A stretch of DNA of 64,000 nt from Paenibacillus elgii NBRC 100335 (lineage in GTDB: Bacteria > Bacillota > Bacilli > Paenibacillales > NBRC-103111), in contig NZ_BIMB01000015.1 in the NCBI RefSeq assembly GCF_004000865.1, positions 1 through 64,000 on the forward strand, given 5' to 3'. Positions 42,346 to 51,174 of this stretch are shown in pieces. Each line of letters starts with the position of its first letter. Positions within the stretch are counted from its first letter, which is position 1. Under the pieces are notes generated by a model. That model saw nothing but the letters and a program-made list of their open reading frames with translations. It did no database searches and was not told the DNA's origin. Made by a program: the position numbers and the translations under genes.

Positions 42346-43482
42346 CTAACGGATCGTGATCGTCCCGGCTTCGGACTTCACGTCGGCTTTCAGGATGTCC
42401 GAGAAAAAGGCCAGCGGCACGTACATTTTGCCTTCGCTGTTAATCGCCGGGGCGGTGCCCAGAGAGATCGGAGCCATTTTGTTGATGACGTACTCATCCT
42501 TGCCTGACCGCACGATCGTCCACCGAGCCCCCTTTTGCAGCTCGACAGCTTGCTGCTCGGCGTTCCATTTCAGCTCGTAGCCGAGGGCTTCGGCGACGCT
42601 CCGCAAAGGAACGGTCACGGTGCCTTTGGCGTCCGTGTAGACGGCTGCATCGACGGTGGACAGCTCGGTGCCGTTCACGACAAGCTTCTGCGGCAGGCCG
42701 CCCGCTTCGATGCCCGGTGTCTGCGCTTGCTTCGGCAGCGGGATGGTGAATTCCGGCATGCCTGCGGCGTAAGGCGCGATCTCGTACGGCCCGAAGACGA
42801 TGACGGCGCTGCCTCGATGAATATAGAACGACTGCGTATCGGCGATGCCTTCGAAGCCGTCTTTGAAATAATCGTCGGGATGCTTGGCGATCTCATCCTT
42901 GATGTGCTTGTCGATCGTCTGCTTGTAGTCTGCGCCGAACAGGTCTTGCAGCTCGATCCGCTTCGCGGCGTCTTGATTCAGCACGTTGTATGTGTCGGTA
43001 CGCGGTAAACCGTGGGCTCCTCCCGTATACGCGTAGGTCGTCACTGCGATGGAGAACATATCCGCATCAGCCGCGCCGCCCCCGGCTTTCACTTCGTATT
43101 TGACGGTAACCTCGTACGGTCTGAATTCGAAGCCCGCTTTTTTGGCCTCGGCCGCGTCATTTTCCGCTTGCTTCTTCAGCAGCTCCAAGTCTTTCATCGC
43201 ATGACGCTCCAGAATATCGTTCAGCTCGTCTTGGTACTTTTTATCTTTCAGTCCTTCGATGACCGGGATGCTCAGATCCGCGGAGTACAGGTCGGTTTTC
43301 TCTTGTACGGCCTTGGCCGATACTTTGACGGCACCCTGCTGAACGGCTGCGGAGATCGGCACGGCTTGTACGGGAACGCTCGCGGAGGAAGGCTCGGCGC
43401 TTGCCCGGGAAACAGGAATGCCTGCAGTCAATAGGCAAGCCCCTGCGATGCTGAGAGTCAGTAATTTGAACGGGGTTTTCAT
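42346..43482 (-). CDS. Secreted protein with DUF3298/DUF4163-like and copper-amine-oxidase N-like domains
   Basis: A 378-residue exported protein with a signal peptide (about 1-29, cleavage after ASA). Residues about 55-250 have the DUF4163/DUF3298 pattern known from the anti-sigma factor RsiV (TYAYTGGAHGLPRTDTYNVL, then ELQDLFGADYKQTIDKHI and FYIHRGSAVIVFGPYEIAPY). A C-terminal copper-amine-oxidase-N1-like domain (about 265-378: TVTVPLRSVAEALGYELKWN and the repeated MYVPLAFFSDIL) is a cell-surface module common in Paenibacillus. There is no membrane helix after the signal, so this is not a transmembrane anti-sigma factor itself. The domains may bind peptidoglycan or lysozyme-like proteins. 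AGGAGGGA precedes the ATG. Confidence 0.82.
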   Translation of the reverse strand: MKTPFKLLTLSIAGACLLTAGIPVSRASAEPSSASVPVQAVPISAAVQQGAVKVSAKAVQEKTDLYSADLSIPVIEGLKDKKYQDELNDILERHAMKDLELLKKQAENDAAEAKKAGFEFRPYEVTVKYEVKAGGGAADADMFSIAVTTYAYTGGAHGLPRTDTYNVLNQDAAKRIELQDLFGADYKQTIDKHIKDEIAKHPDDYFKDGFEGIADTQSFYIHRGSAVIVFGPYEIAPYAAGMPEFTIPLPKQAQTPGIEAGGLPQKLVVNGTELSTVDAAVYTDAKGTVTVPLRSVAEALGYELKWNAEQQAVELQKGARWTIVRSGKDEYVINKMAPISLGTAPAINSEGKMYVPLAFFSDILKADVKSEAGTITIR

Positions 43483-43691
43483 AAAAGTCCCTCCTAGGTT
43501 GTAAATGACTTGATGCTTTGATTATAGAACGGATGATTGGCAAGAAAGTTACAATCTGGTTACAAACTGCCGTGACGGCTATTCTGGTAAAGGATGATTA
43601 GAAGTCTTTTTTTACTTTGATGCGGTCGGTCCGGTTCATTACAATAAATGGTACAACAGTATTATCGGCTTGAAGAATGGGAGGAAAACAA

Positions 43692-44771
43692 TTGACCGAA
43701 TACCATCTGCGCGATTGGGGCTGGGACGACCGGCGGGAGGAGGCGTTCGCCCCTTACCGGGAGGCCGGACACGAGCCCGGGCGCATTATTTTGGAGCATA
43801 AGCACGTGTACCGCGCCGTCACGGCTGGCGGAGAGCTGCTGGCCGAGGTGTCGGGGCGGCTCCGGCATCAAGCGGCCGGGCGGGCCGATTATCCCGCCGT
43901 CGGCGATTGGGTGGCGCTGCAGGCGCGGGCGGAGGACGGGCGCGCGATCGTGCACGCGGTGCTTCCGAGGGAGAGCAAGTTTTCGCGCAAAGCCGCCGGG
44001 TCGGCCGTCGAGGAGCAGATCGTCGCAGCCAACATCGACACGGTGTTTTTGGTGCATGCGCTCAATGCGGATTTTAACGTGCGGCGGCTGGAACGCTACT
44101 TGACCTTGTCCTACGAGAGCGGCGCAGCGCCCGTCGTGCTGCTCAGCAAAGCGGATCTGTGCGAGGACGTACCGGGCAAAATGGCCGATGTAGAAGCTGT
44201 GGCGCCGGGCGTGCCGGTGCATGCGATCAGCTCCGCGCGCGGCGAAGGCTTGGATGCGCTGGCTTCGTATCTGAAGCCAGGGCGGACGGTGGCGCTCCTC
44301 GGGTCCTCGGGAGCCGGGAAATCCACACTGGCCAATCTGCTCTACGGCGAGGCCATCCTGGACACCGGGGAGATCCGAGAGGGAGACGACCGCGGACGGC
44401 ATACGACGACCCACCGCGAGCTTGTGCTGCTGCCTGGGGGCGCGCTGCTGATCGATACGCCCGGGATGCGGGAATTGCAGCTGTGGGATGCGGAATCCGG
44501 CTTGGACGCCGCTTTCCGCGATGTGGAGCAGCTTGCCGTGGGCTGCCGGTTCGGCAACTGTACGCACCAGGAGGAGCCCGGCTGCGCCGTCAAGGAGGCG
44601 CTGGAGAACGGCACGCTCGACCGGGGACGGTATCATAACTACGTGAAGCTGCAGAAGGAGCTGGCGTTCCAAGCCCGCAAGGAAGACAAGGGCTTGCAGC
44701 GGGCGGAGAAAGACCGGTGGAAGAAGCTCAACCAATCGATGAAAAAGCATCCGAAGCGTCCGTTGGATTAA
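43692..44771 (+). CDS. rsgA: Ribosome small-subunit GTPase RsgA (paralogue-type)
   Basis: A 359-residue circularly permuted GTPase. An OB-fold region (about 45-95) precedes the G domain, in which G4 (LLSKADL) comes before G1 (LGSSGAGKSTL), then G3 DTPGMRE. The C-terminal zinc motif is CRFGNCTHQEEPGC. RsgA binds the 30S subunit late in assembly. Here G4 reads SKAD instead of NKxD, a feature of the second RsgA-like copy carried by some Bacillales, so this may be the paralogue rather than the main enzyme. TTG 43692 is preferred over ATG 43677 because GGGAGG (43680-43685) lies between them, seven bases before the TTG. Confidence 0.9.
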   Translation: MTEYHLRDWGWDDRREEAFAPYREAGHEPGRIILEHKHVYRAVTAGGELLAEVSGRLRHQAAGRADYPAVGDWVALQARAEDGRAIVHAVLPRESKFSRKAAGSAVEEQIVAANIDTVFLVHALNADFNVRRLERYLTLSYESGAAPVVLLSKADLCEDVPGKMADVEAVAPGVPVHAISSARGEGLDALASYLKPGRTVALLGSSGAGKSTLANLLYGEAILDTGEIREGDDRGRHTTTHRELVLLPGGALLIDTPGMRELQLWDAESGLDAAFRDVEQLAVGCRFGNCTHQEEPGCAVKEALENGTLDRGRYHNYVKLQKELAFQARKEDKGLQRAEKDRWKKLNQSMKKHPKRPLD

Positions 44772-44792
44772 ATATGCCGTTCAAGGCGATAC

Positions 44793-44834
44793 AAGGCCCA
44801 TTCCCTTCGATAACCGGAGAGAATGGGCTTTGCG
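44793..44834 (+). terminator. Stem-loop after rsgA
   Basis: AAGGCCCATTC and GAATGGGCTT pair with one bulge; the T tract is short, so termination is uncertain. Confidence 0.45.
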
Positions 44835-44919
44835 CTTGATTTTGCCGAACGAGTCTTTTAATTTCGGCCGGTTCGGTATACAATCCAAAGACAGCTTCAA
44901 ATCTAAGGGAGAACCGTAT

Positions 44920-46209
44920 ATGTGGAAGAATCGGAACGTGTGGATTGTTCTGGCAGGGGAATTTATCGCCGGGCTTGGCTTGTGGATGTCGATTATTGCC
45001 AACTTGGAGTTTATGCAGCAAAAAGTGCCTTCGGATTTCATGAAGTCGCTTATTTTATTCGCCGGGCTGCTCGCCGGCGTGCTCTTCGGTCCGCTGGCCG
45101 GACGGGTCATCGACACAACCTCGAAGAAAAAGGTGCTGCTGATCTCGGGTGCCGGACGCCTTGTCAGCGTCTGCTTTATGTTTGTCGCGCTGTATTTCGA
45201 TTCCATCTGGTGGATGGTGCTGTTCGCCGTGACGCTGCAAATATCGGCCGCGTTCTATTTCCCGGCGCTACAGTCCGTCATTCCGCTGATCGTGAAGGAG
45301 CGGGAGCTGCTGGCCTTAAACGGCGTACATATGAACGCGGGTACAATCGCGCGTATTCTGGGGACGACCTTGGCCGGACTGATGCTGACGGTGATGAGCC
45401 TGCAAGGCTTGTATGTCGCCTCCTTCGTGGCTTATGTGGCGCTGCTTGCGTCTACGGCCTTCCTGAACGTGCCCGAGCCCGACCTGCAGCGGGCGAGAGG
45501 GGCTGACGAAGGGGCGGCGGCCGTACCCGGCGGGGAGCCGGAGCAGGCCGAAAAAGGCCGGCGCGGCAGCGATCCGGCAGCACAGGCGCCGCCAGCGGAG
45601 CAAAGCGGCTTCAAGGCGCTTCTGCCGCTGCTGCGTTCAGAGCCGATCGTGCTGACGGTGCTCTGGCTGACGCTGGTGCCGACGCTATTCATCGGGGGCT
45701 TCAACCTGATGGTCATCAACATCAGCGAGCTGCAGCACGATGCGCAGGTGAAAGGGCTGCTCTATGCCGTGGAAGGGATCAGCTTCATTCTGGCCGGCTT
45801 TCTGGTCAAGTGGATGGCCGATCGCGGCGGCTTGATGAATCGCCTGTTCCTGTTTGCGGCAATCGTGGCAGCGGCGCAGTGCCTGTTGTTTTTCGCCGAT
45901 TCGAAGCTATGCGCTTTGCTTTCGTTCGGACTGTTCGGTTTGGCGGCGGGCGGATTTTTCCCGGCGGCGGCGACCTTGTTCCAGAAGCAGATTCCGAAAG
46001 CGTACCACGGCCGCTTCTTCTCGTTCCGCAGCATGCTCGACCGCGTCGTGTTCCAGGTCGTTCTGCTGAGCACGGGGCTGCTGCTGGATTTCATCGGGCT
46101 GCAGCTCATGGTGTTGGTGTACGGGGTGCTGTCGTTTTTGCTCGTTGCCGTTTTTGCCGTTCGCGAAGCCAGATCGGCGAAGAAGGATCGGGCGGAAGCT
46201 TCATTTTAA
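44920..46209 (+). CDS. MFS transporter, DHA3/enterobactin-exporter-like
   Basis: A 429-residue transporter with twelve predicted membrane segments (first GEFIAGLGLWMSIIANLEFM). The region after helix 2 (GPLAGRVIDTTSKKKVLLIS) is the DHA3 form of the MFS signature, and a charged loop (about 190-235) separates the halves. Members of this branch export drugs, macrolides or siderophores. The start at 44920 follows TAAGGGAGA; an upstream frame extension to 44830 is unlikely. No partner regulator is adjacent, so the substrate cannot be read. Followed by a strong bidirectional terminator. Confidence 0.88.
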   Translation: MWKNRNVWIVLAGEFIAGLGLWMSIIANLEFMQQKVPSDFMKSLILFAGLLAGVLFGPLAGRVIDTTSKKKVLLISGAGRLVSVCFMFVALYFDSIWWMVLFAVTLQISAAFYFPALQSVIPLIVKERELLALNGVHMNAGTIARILGTTLAGLMLTVMSLQGLYVASFVAYVALLASTAFLNVPEPDLQRARGADEGAAAVPGGEPEQAEKGRRGSDPAAQAPPAEQSGFKALLPLLRSEPIVLTVLWLTLVPTLFIGGFNLMVINISELQHDAQVKGLLYAVEGISFILAGFLVKWMADRGGLMNRLFLFAAIVAAAQCLLFFADSKLCALLSFGLFGLAAGGFFPAAATLFQKQIPKAYHGRFFSFRSMLDRVVFQVVLLSTGLLLDFIGLQLMVLVYGVLSFLLVAVFAVREARSAKKDRAEASF

Positions 46210-46222
46210 TTGAAAATAAGGG

Positions 46223-46264
46223 AAAAGCCGGCTCTTGCACATAGGCAGAGGCCGGCTTTTTTGA
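46223..46264. terminator. Bidirectional terminator (MFS gene and adaB)
   Basis: AAAAGCCGGC (46223-46232) pairs with GCCGGCTTTT (46251-46260); T runs on both strands, between two convergent genes. Confidence 0.85.
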
Positions 46265-46266
46265 CT

Positions 46267-46875
46267 TTAATTTTGGCGCAAGCCGCGCTCCTCCCGGAGC
46301 GGGAAACCCTCCATGCGCAGCAGCCGCGTCTTGGCCTCCAGGCCGCCGAGGTAGCCGGTCAAGGAGCCGTCCTTGCCGATCACCCGGTGGCAGGGCAGCA
46401 CGATCGGCAGCGGATTGGCGCCGACGGCGGCACCGACGGGCCGGGCGGCGAGCGGCCTTCCCAAGACCTCGGCCAGCTCCGCATACGTCCAGGTGCTTCC
46501 GTACGGAATGAGCCGGAGCGCTTCCCAGACCTCAAGCTGAAACGGGGTACCCCGCACGTCAAGCGGCATATCGAACGGGGTGCAGTCCCCCCGGAAATAA
46601 GCGGCGAGCGGCTCCCGATAAGGACGCAGCGCCTCCGCGCTTTCCACAAGCGCTGCCCCGGGCCAGTGAATGCTCGCCCAAGCAGCCAGCGCCCCGGGCT
46701 TCTCGTTCGGGAAGCGAATGCGGCAAAGTCCTTGCTCCGTCGCCGCGATCTTCAGCGTCCAATCCCCGTCCTGATAAGTGGTCCAATATACGTACGGCGT
46801 CTGCGTGCCCTCCACGGAGCCGCGCGAAGGCGGCGTAGCGTTCCTTGTATTGGTAACGGCGGCTGTATCTATCAT
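46267..46875 (-). CDS. adaB: Methylated-DNA--[protein]-cysteine S-methyltransferase (AdaB/Ogt type)
   Basis: A 202-residue O6-methylguanine repair protein. The catalytic motif is PCHRV in PLPIVLPCHRVIGKDGSLTG, with the DNA-binding helix upstream (QLEVWEALRLIPYG, then TWTYAELAEVLG) and the typical GGLEAKTRLLRMEG end. It takes the methyl group onto its own cysteine and is used up. Its ATG overlaps the adaA stop as ATGA, so the two genes form the split Ada system of Bacillus subtilis (AdaA sensor/regulator plus AdaB). The first 25 residues are extra compared with the shortest family members. Induced by alkylation through AdaA. Confidence 0.92.
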   Translation of the reverse strand: MIDTAAVTNTRNATPPSRGSVEGTQTPYVYWTTYQDGDWTLKIAATEQGLCRIRFPNEKPGALAAWASIHWPGAALVESAEALRPYREPLAAYFRGDCTPFDMPLDVRGTPFQLEVWEALRLIPYGSTWTYAELAEVLGRPLAARPVGAAVGANPLPIVLPCHRVIGKDGSLTGYLGGLEAKTRLLRMEGFPLREERGLRQN

Positions 46876-47510
46876 GATCGTCCCTCCTCTGTTCTCCTCT
46901 TCGACGGATATGTGCCCGAAGCTTCCTGCGCCTGCCGGTAGGCGGTCGGCGAGAGCCCGGTTCGTTTATGAAAAACGGTCGAGAAATATGCGGCGTTCGG
47001 AAAGCCCGTGCGGAGCGCAACTTCGGTCACCGTCTCGCCGGTTTCCTTCAGCCGCCGCTTGGCCTCCTCTACGCGGGTAGCTGCGATATACTCCGCAGGC
47101 GTGACCCCGGTCAGCCGCTTGAACGTACGGTGCAGATGGTAAGGGCTGGCATGCTGTGCTTCCGCCAGCACGGCGAGGGTCAGCGGCTCCGTATAATGTG
47201 CCTCGATCCACTTGGCGGTGTGCCGGATCCATTCTTCGTCCGGCATCCCCTTGCCGTCGGGACGGCATCGCTTGCAGGGGCGGAAGCCTTGAGCGGCGGC
47301 GTCGGCCGCGCCGCGGAATATGCGCACGTGCTCCCTCCTCGGGGGCTTCGATTTGCAGGAGGGACGGCAAAAGATTCCCGTTGTCTTCACGGCGTAAATC
47401 AATCGGCCGTCGAGCGCCGCATCGTTGGCGATGATGGCGTTCCAAATATCGTCGGTTAACGCCGGCTCCGTCCGTTCGCGGTCCGCCGGCTGTTTAGGCA
47501 GGTCAGTCAT
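46872..47510 (-). CDS. adaA: AdaA-type bifunctional methylphosphotriester repair protein/regulator
   Basis: A 212-residue protein with the Ada N-terminal zinc domain (about 20-95): DIWNAIIANDAALDGRLIYA, then TTGIFCRPSCKSK and FRPCKRCRPDG. The first cysteine of FCRPSC accepts methyl from DNA phosphotriesters, which turns the protein into an activator. The C-terminal AraC-type helix-turn-helix covers about 105-205 (LAVLAEAQHASPYHLHRTFK and EVALRTGFPNAAYFSTVF). ATG 47510 is preceded by GAGGTGA. It is the first gene of adaA-adaB and diverges from alkA; methylated AdaA should activate both, and Ada-box-like sequence lies between. Confidence 0.93.
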   Translation of the reverse strand: MTDLPKQPADRERTEPALTDDIWNAIIANDAALDGRLIYAVKTTGIFCRPSCKSKPPRREHVRIFRGAADAAAQGFRPCKRCRPDGKGMPDEEWIRHTAKWIEAHYTEPLTLAVLAEAQHASPYHLHRTFKRLTGVTPAEYIAATRVEEAKRRLKETGETVTEVALRTGFPNAAYFSTVFHKRTGLSPTAYRQAQEASGTYPSKRRTEEGRS

Positions 47511-47546
47511 TGCGATCACCTCACGAGCTCAGTATACCCCGGCAGG

Positions 47547-47596
47547 TCTTGCGATGTAAGGGGGGACGAGTGAGAGCGCAAGATTTCAAAAGCGCA
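47547..47596. promoter_or_regulatory. Candidate AdaA operator between adaA and alkA
   Basis: An inverted repeat TCTTGCG (47547-47553) and CGCAAGA (47577-47583) is followed by AAAGCGCA (47589-47596), identical to the Ada box described for E. coli ada and alkB. Both lie in the divergent promoter region. Confidence 0.55.
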
Positions 47597-47671
47597 TGTG
47601 ACCGGAGTATGGTAAAAAGGTATCATGAAGAAAAATAACGGACGTTGCTTGGACAAAGGAGAGAATGGATA

Positions 47672-48634
47672 ATGAACGAAGCACAGCTTGCGGCCGAGCT
47701 TGAATTTCAAGAAGGATGGAAGGACGGCGGACACGAAGGGGAGCTTATTCCGCGGGGGCCTTTCCGGTTTTCCGCAGCTCTTGCCTATATGGGGAGATCG
47801 GAGAACGAATGCCTGTTTTACGTCGATCAAGACCAAGACCGCGTGTACAAATGGATCGAAGCGGGAAGTGAGCGGGTGCTTGTCGAAATCTTCGGCGGTT
47901 CGGAGGATCGTACTGTGCGTCTGCGGTTTCTTGACGAAGTGGCGCATGGGAATCCGCAGGCTCGTTTGGCGGCGGCACGTTACGTCTGGGAATGGTTCGA
48001 CTTGGGGACGGATCTCGACGCGTTTTACCGGCTGGCCGAGAGCGACCTGCTGCTCGGACCGTTAACACAGCGGTTTTACGGGCTCCGGTGCATCGGCATT
48101 CCGGATTTGTTCGAGGCGCTATGCTGGGCCATTCTCGGGCAGCAGATCAATCTGGCGTTCGCCTACACGCTCAAGCGGCGGTTCGTCGAATCGTACGGCG
48201 CTTCCATGGCTTGGGACGGCCGGAAGTTCTGGACCTTTCCGGCGCCCGAAGCGATTGCGGAACTGTCGGTGGCCGACCTCACGCCGCTGCAGCTCACGTC
48301 CAAAAAGGCCGAGTATGTGCTCGAAACGGCGGCGCGCATGGCGGACGGCCGGCTGACCAAGGAGCGCCTGCTGCGTTTAGGCGATGCGGAAGCGGTCGAA
48401 CGCGAGCTGACCGCCGTACGCGGGATTGGGCCATGGACGGCCCATTACGTGATGATGCGCTGTCTCCGTCTGCCGTCGGCTTTTCCCGCCGGGGACGTCG
48501 GCCTGCAGAATGCGGTCAAGCATCTGTTCGGCATGGACAGCAAGCCGACGCCGGCCGAGCTGCGGCGGCTTGCCGCCGGCTGGAGCGGCTTTGAAGCGTA
48601 TGCGACGTTTTATTTGTGGAGGGTGTTATACTGA
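47672..48634 (+). CDS. alkA: DNA-3-methyladenine glycosylase II (AlkA type)
   Basis: A 320-residue DNA glycosylase that removes alkylated bases. The helix-hairpin-helix is ELTAVRGIGPWTAHYVMMRC, followed by the catalytic aspartate in PAGDVGLQNAV; the region EALCWAILGQQINLAFAYTL is the usual start of the HhH-GPD core. The N-terminal half is the AlkA-specific beta domain. AAGGAGAG precedes ATG 47672. It diverges from adaA, with Ada-box-like sequence between, matching the alkA-adaAB organisation of Bacillus. Its last 25 bases overlap the end of the convergent PAS-GGDEF-EAL gene. Confidence 0.9.
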   Translation: MNEAQLAAELEFQEGWKDGGHEGELIPRGPFRFSAALAYMGRSENECLFYVDQDQDRVYKWIEAGSERVLVEIFGGSEDRTVRLRFLDEVAHGNPQARLAAARYVWEWFDLGTDLDAFYRLAESDLLLGPLTQRFYGLRCIGIPDLFEALCWAILGQQINLAFAYTLKRRFVESYGASMAWDGRKFWTFPAPEAIAELSVADLTPLQLTSKKAEYVLETAARMADGRLTKERLLRLGDAEAVERELTAVRGIGPWTAHYVMMRCLRLPSAFPAGDVGLQNAVKHLFGMDSKPTPAELRRLAAGWSGFEAYATFYLWRVLY

Positions 48635-50931
48635 GGCGTGCCTTTCGAGGCCAGAAAAGCTTCGATCTCGCGGGCGGGCAAAGGCCGGCTGAGCAAGTAG
48701 CCCTGCACGGTATCGCAGCCGATCTGCTTCAGCCGCGCGAGCTCCGCTTCCGTCTCTACGCCCTCGGCAACCGTCCGGAGCCCGAGCGCATGGGCCATGT
48801 CGACGATCGCTTGGACCAGAGCGCGGTTGACCGGATCATGGTCCAGCCCCCGGATGAATGTCTTGTCGATTTTGAGCACGCTGAAATCAAACTTTTTCAG
48901 GTAAGCGAGCGCGGAATGGCCGGTGCCGAAATCGTCGATGGCCGTCCCGACGCCAATTCGGCGCAGCTCCTTCAGCAGCCGGATCGTCGCCTCGGCCTTC
49001 GTCAGGCCGGCGCTTTCTGTAATCTCAATCTCCAATTGGGAAGGATCGACCTCATGCCGCTGGAGGATCTGTTGGATGCGTTCGGGCAAATGAGGCCGGT
49101 TCAGCTGCCGCGCGGATAAATTGACAGCTACCTTGACCGGATAACCCAACACCTCTTCCCACCGGACGTGCTGCATGCACACTTTCTCCAGCACCCATTC
49201 GTCCATATCGGCGATCATGCCGATCTCTTCGGCTACCGGGATGAACTCTTGCGGGCTGAGAAGCCCCATCACCGGATGGTTCCATCGCGTCAGCGCTTCC
49301 AATCCGGTCAAGTGGCCGGTCCGGCAATCCATCTGCGGCTGATAGTACACTTCCAGCTCGCCGGCCTCCGCGGCCGCGCGCAGGCCGTTTTCCAGCATCA
49401 GTTGACGCGGCAGCTTCTCCGTCCACTTGGGCATGTACAGCCGATACTCGTTCCGGCTCTCCTTGGCGGCGTACATGGCGGAATCGGCGTGCCGCAGGAG
49501 CGTTTCCATGTCGCTTCCGTCCTTGGGATAAAGACTGATGCCGACACTGCCGGTGATATAAAAATCATGTTCTTCGACGTGAAACTTTCGCGCAAGCTCT
49601 GCCAAAACGGTATCCGCAACGGCAGTCGCCTCCTCGGGGTCCCGCAGATGGGGCAAAATGATCGTAAACTCGTCTCCGCCGAACCGGGATACGATCTGCG
49701 GCGCTTCGACGCACTGAAGCAGCCGCTGCCCAGCTTGCATGAGAAGCCGGTCTCCGATGTCGTGGCCGAGCGAATCGTTGATGACCTTGAACCGGTCGAG
49801 GTCGATGAAGAGCACCCCGACCATCGAGCCGGCTTGCTGTGCATCTTCCAGCGCGGCTTGCAGCTGATTTTGAAAATGACGCCGGTTCGGCAGCCCCGTC
49901 AGCCCGTCGTAATGGGCCAGATAACGAAGATCTTCTTCCGCTTTTTTGCGCTCCGTAATATCGGAGAAAATACCCGCATACGCCCGGACATCGCCATGCT
50001 CGTCCTTGATCGCTTTGATCGTCAGCCATTGCGGGTAAAGGTCTCCGGATTTCCGCTTGTTCCAAATTTCCCCTTGCCAGCTTCCGGTCCTTCGAATCGT
50101 CGTCCACATGTGTCGATAGAAAGCTTCGTCGTGCAGCCCCGAGTATAAAATTTTTGGCGTCTGCCCGACCGCTTCCTTCGCCGAAAAACCCGTGATAGTT
50201 ACGAAAGCCGGGTTGACCGACAAAATCTGGCCTTCGATATTGGTAATCATGATTCCTTCGTGCGACGCTTCAAACACGCCCGCATGCATCCTCAGCGTCT
50301 GCTCGTCTTTTTTGCGTTCGGAGATGTCGGAGTAGATGCCCACATAATTGGCGATCCGTCCGTGATCATCCTTGACGGCGTTGATGATCAGCCAGCCGGG
50401 AAACAAGCTGCCGTCCTTGCGCCGTCCCCAGATCTCGCCCTGCCAGCTTCCATGGCAGATGCAGGCCCACATGTTGGCGTAGAAGTTATTGTCGTGCTTT
50501 CCGGATTGCAGGACGCAGGGCGTCTGGCCCAGCAGCTCGCAAGCTTCATAGCCCGTCATCCGGGTAAATGATTGGTTGATATCGATAATCCGCGTGGCCG
50601 CATCCGTAACCATGATGCCTTCCTGGGCGGATTGAAATACCCGCGCATATAACCGCAAATGCTCCTCCGACGACCGCCGCCGGTCCGCCTCGCGCCGCAG
50701 CCGGACATTATAGCGCTGCAGGATGCGGTAAAATACGACGGAGTTCAACAGAAACAGCCCCCAGCGCAGCAGCGTCGGCACATCCGGTGCCCTGTATCCC
50801 ATAGCGTCAAGCGAGTTTGTTACCGCGTTCACAATGGCATTCGATAAAAAAATAAGAATCAGATTCGATATGATGAAAAAAAGCGTCACCGAGTCCAAAA
50901 CGGGCAGCTTGCCTCGGTTGGCGGATCTCAT
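48610..50931 (-). CDS. Membrane PAS-PAS-GGDEF-EAL cyclic-di-GMP enzyme
   Basis: A 773-residue protein. Two N-terminal membrane helices (about 12-35 and 55-72) anchor it; two PAS domains follow (about 92-213 and 214-338, each with a SGKHDNNFYANMW/SGLHDEAFYRHMW-like block and ending SDISERKK or SDITERKK). The GGDEF domain (about 340-500) has the active FGGDEF and DLDRFK; the EAL domain (about 515-765) has LEALTRW, NLSARQL, IEITESAG and DDFGTGHS. Both activities look possible. The two PAS domains are clear copies of each other. Upstream lies a perfect Crp/Fnr-type palindrome in class II position, suggesting control by oxygen or a related signal. AAGGTGG nine bases before the ATG; convergent and overlapping with alkA. 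Confidence 0.92.
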   Translation of the reverse strand: MRSANRGKLPVLDSVTLFFIISNLILIFLSNAIVNAVTNSLDAMGYRAPDVPTLLRWGLFLLNSVVFYRILQRYNVRLRREADRRRSSEEHLRLYARVFQSAQEGIMVTDAATRIIDINQSFTRMTGYEACELLGQTPCVLQSGKHDNNFYANMWACICHGSWQGEIWGRRKDGSLFPGWLIINAVKDDHGRIANYVGIYSDISERKKDEQTLRMHAGVFEASHEGIMITNIEGQILSVNPAFVTITGFSAKEAVGQTPKILYSGLHDEAFYRHMWTTIRRTGSWQGEIWNKRKSGDLYPQWLTIKAIKDEHGDVRAYAGIFSDITERKKAEEDLRYLAHYDGLTGLPNRRHFQNQLQAALEDAQQAGSMVGVLFIDLDRFKVINDSLGHDIGDRLLMQAGQRLLQCVEAPQIVSRFGGDEFTIILPHLRDPEEATAVADTVLAELARKFHVEEHDFYITGSVGISLYPKDGSDMETLLRHADSAMYAAKESRNEYRLYMPKWTEKLPRQLMLENGLRAAAEAGELEVYYQPQMDCRTGHLTGLEALTRWNHPVMGLLSPQEFIPVAEEIGMIADMDEWVLEKVCMQHVRWEEVLGYPVKVAVNLSARQLNRPHLPERIQQILQRHEVDPSQLEIEITESAGLTKAEATIRLLKELRRIGVGTAIDDFGTGHSALAYLKKFDFSVLKIDKTFIRGLDHDPVNRALVQAIVDMAHALGLRTVAEGVETEAELARLKQIGCDTVQGYLLSRPLPAREIEAFLASKGTPQYNTLHK

Positions 50932-50998
50932 ATATCATTGCCACCTTTGCCATAGAATCAGTTTACTTCCTTGCATTGGAAAAAACTCTCTCCACAAG

Positions 50999-51004
50999 GT
51001 TATA
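50999..51004 (-). promoter_or_regulatory. -10 element of the PAS-GGDEF-EAL gene
   Basis: TATAAC on the minus strand. The start point would be near 50992, about 61 bases before the start codon and about 40 bases from the centre of the Crp/Fnr-type site. Confidence 0.5.
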
Positions 51005-51023
51005 CTAGCAATCGCTCGTTGCC

Positions 51024-51039
51024 TGTGATCAAGATCACA
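51024..51039. promoter_or_regulatory. Crp/Fnr-type palindrome
   Basis: TGTGATCAAGATCACA is a 16-base palindrome with only the two central bases unpaired and matches TGTGA-N6-TCACA, the site of Crp and of Bacillus-type Fnr. It is 93 bases before the PAS-GGDEF-EAL start codon and 136 bases before the secreted-protein gene. Confidence 0.7.
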
Positions 51040-51174
51040 CATCATTTCCCATATTGTTGCGATATTTTGTCCGCATTGCTTTGTTAGTTTAAGACTGCAG
51101 GGATAAACGCCCGTCAAGCAAAGGGGCATTCTCCTGCGAAAATCAAATTCAGATCAACGAAGGAGTGCAGGACA

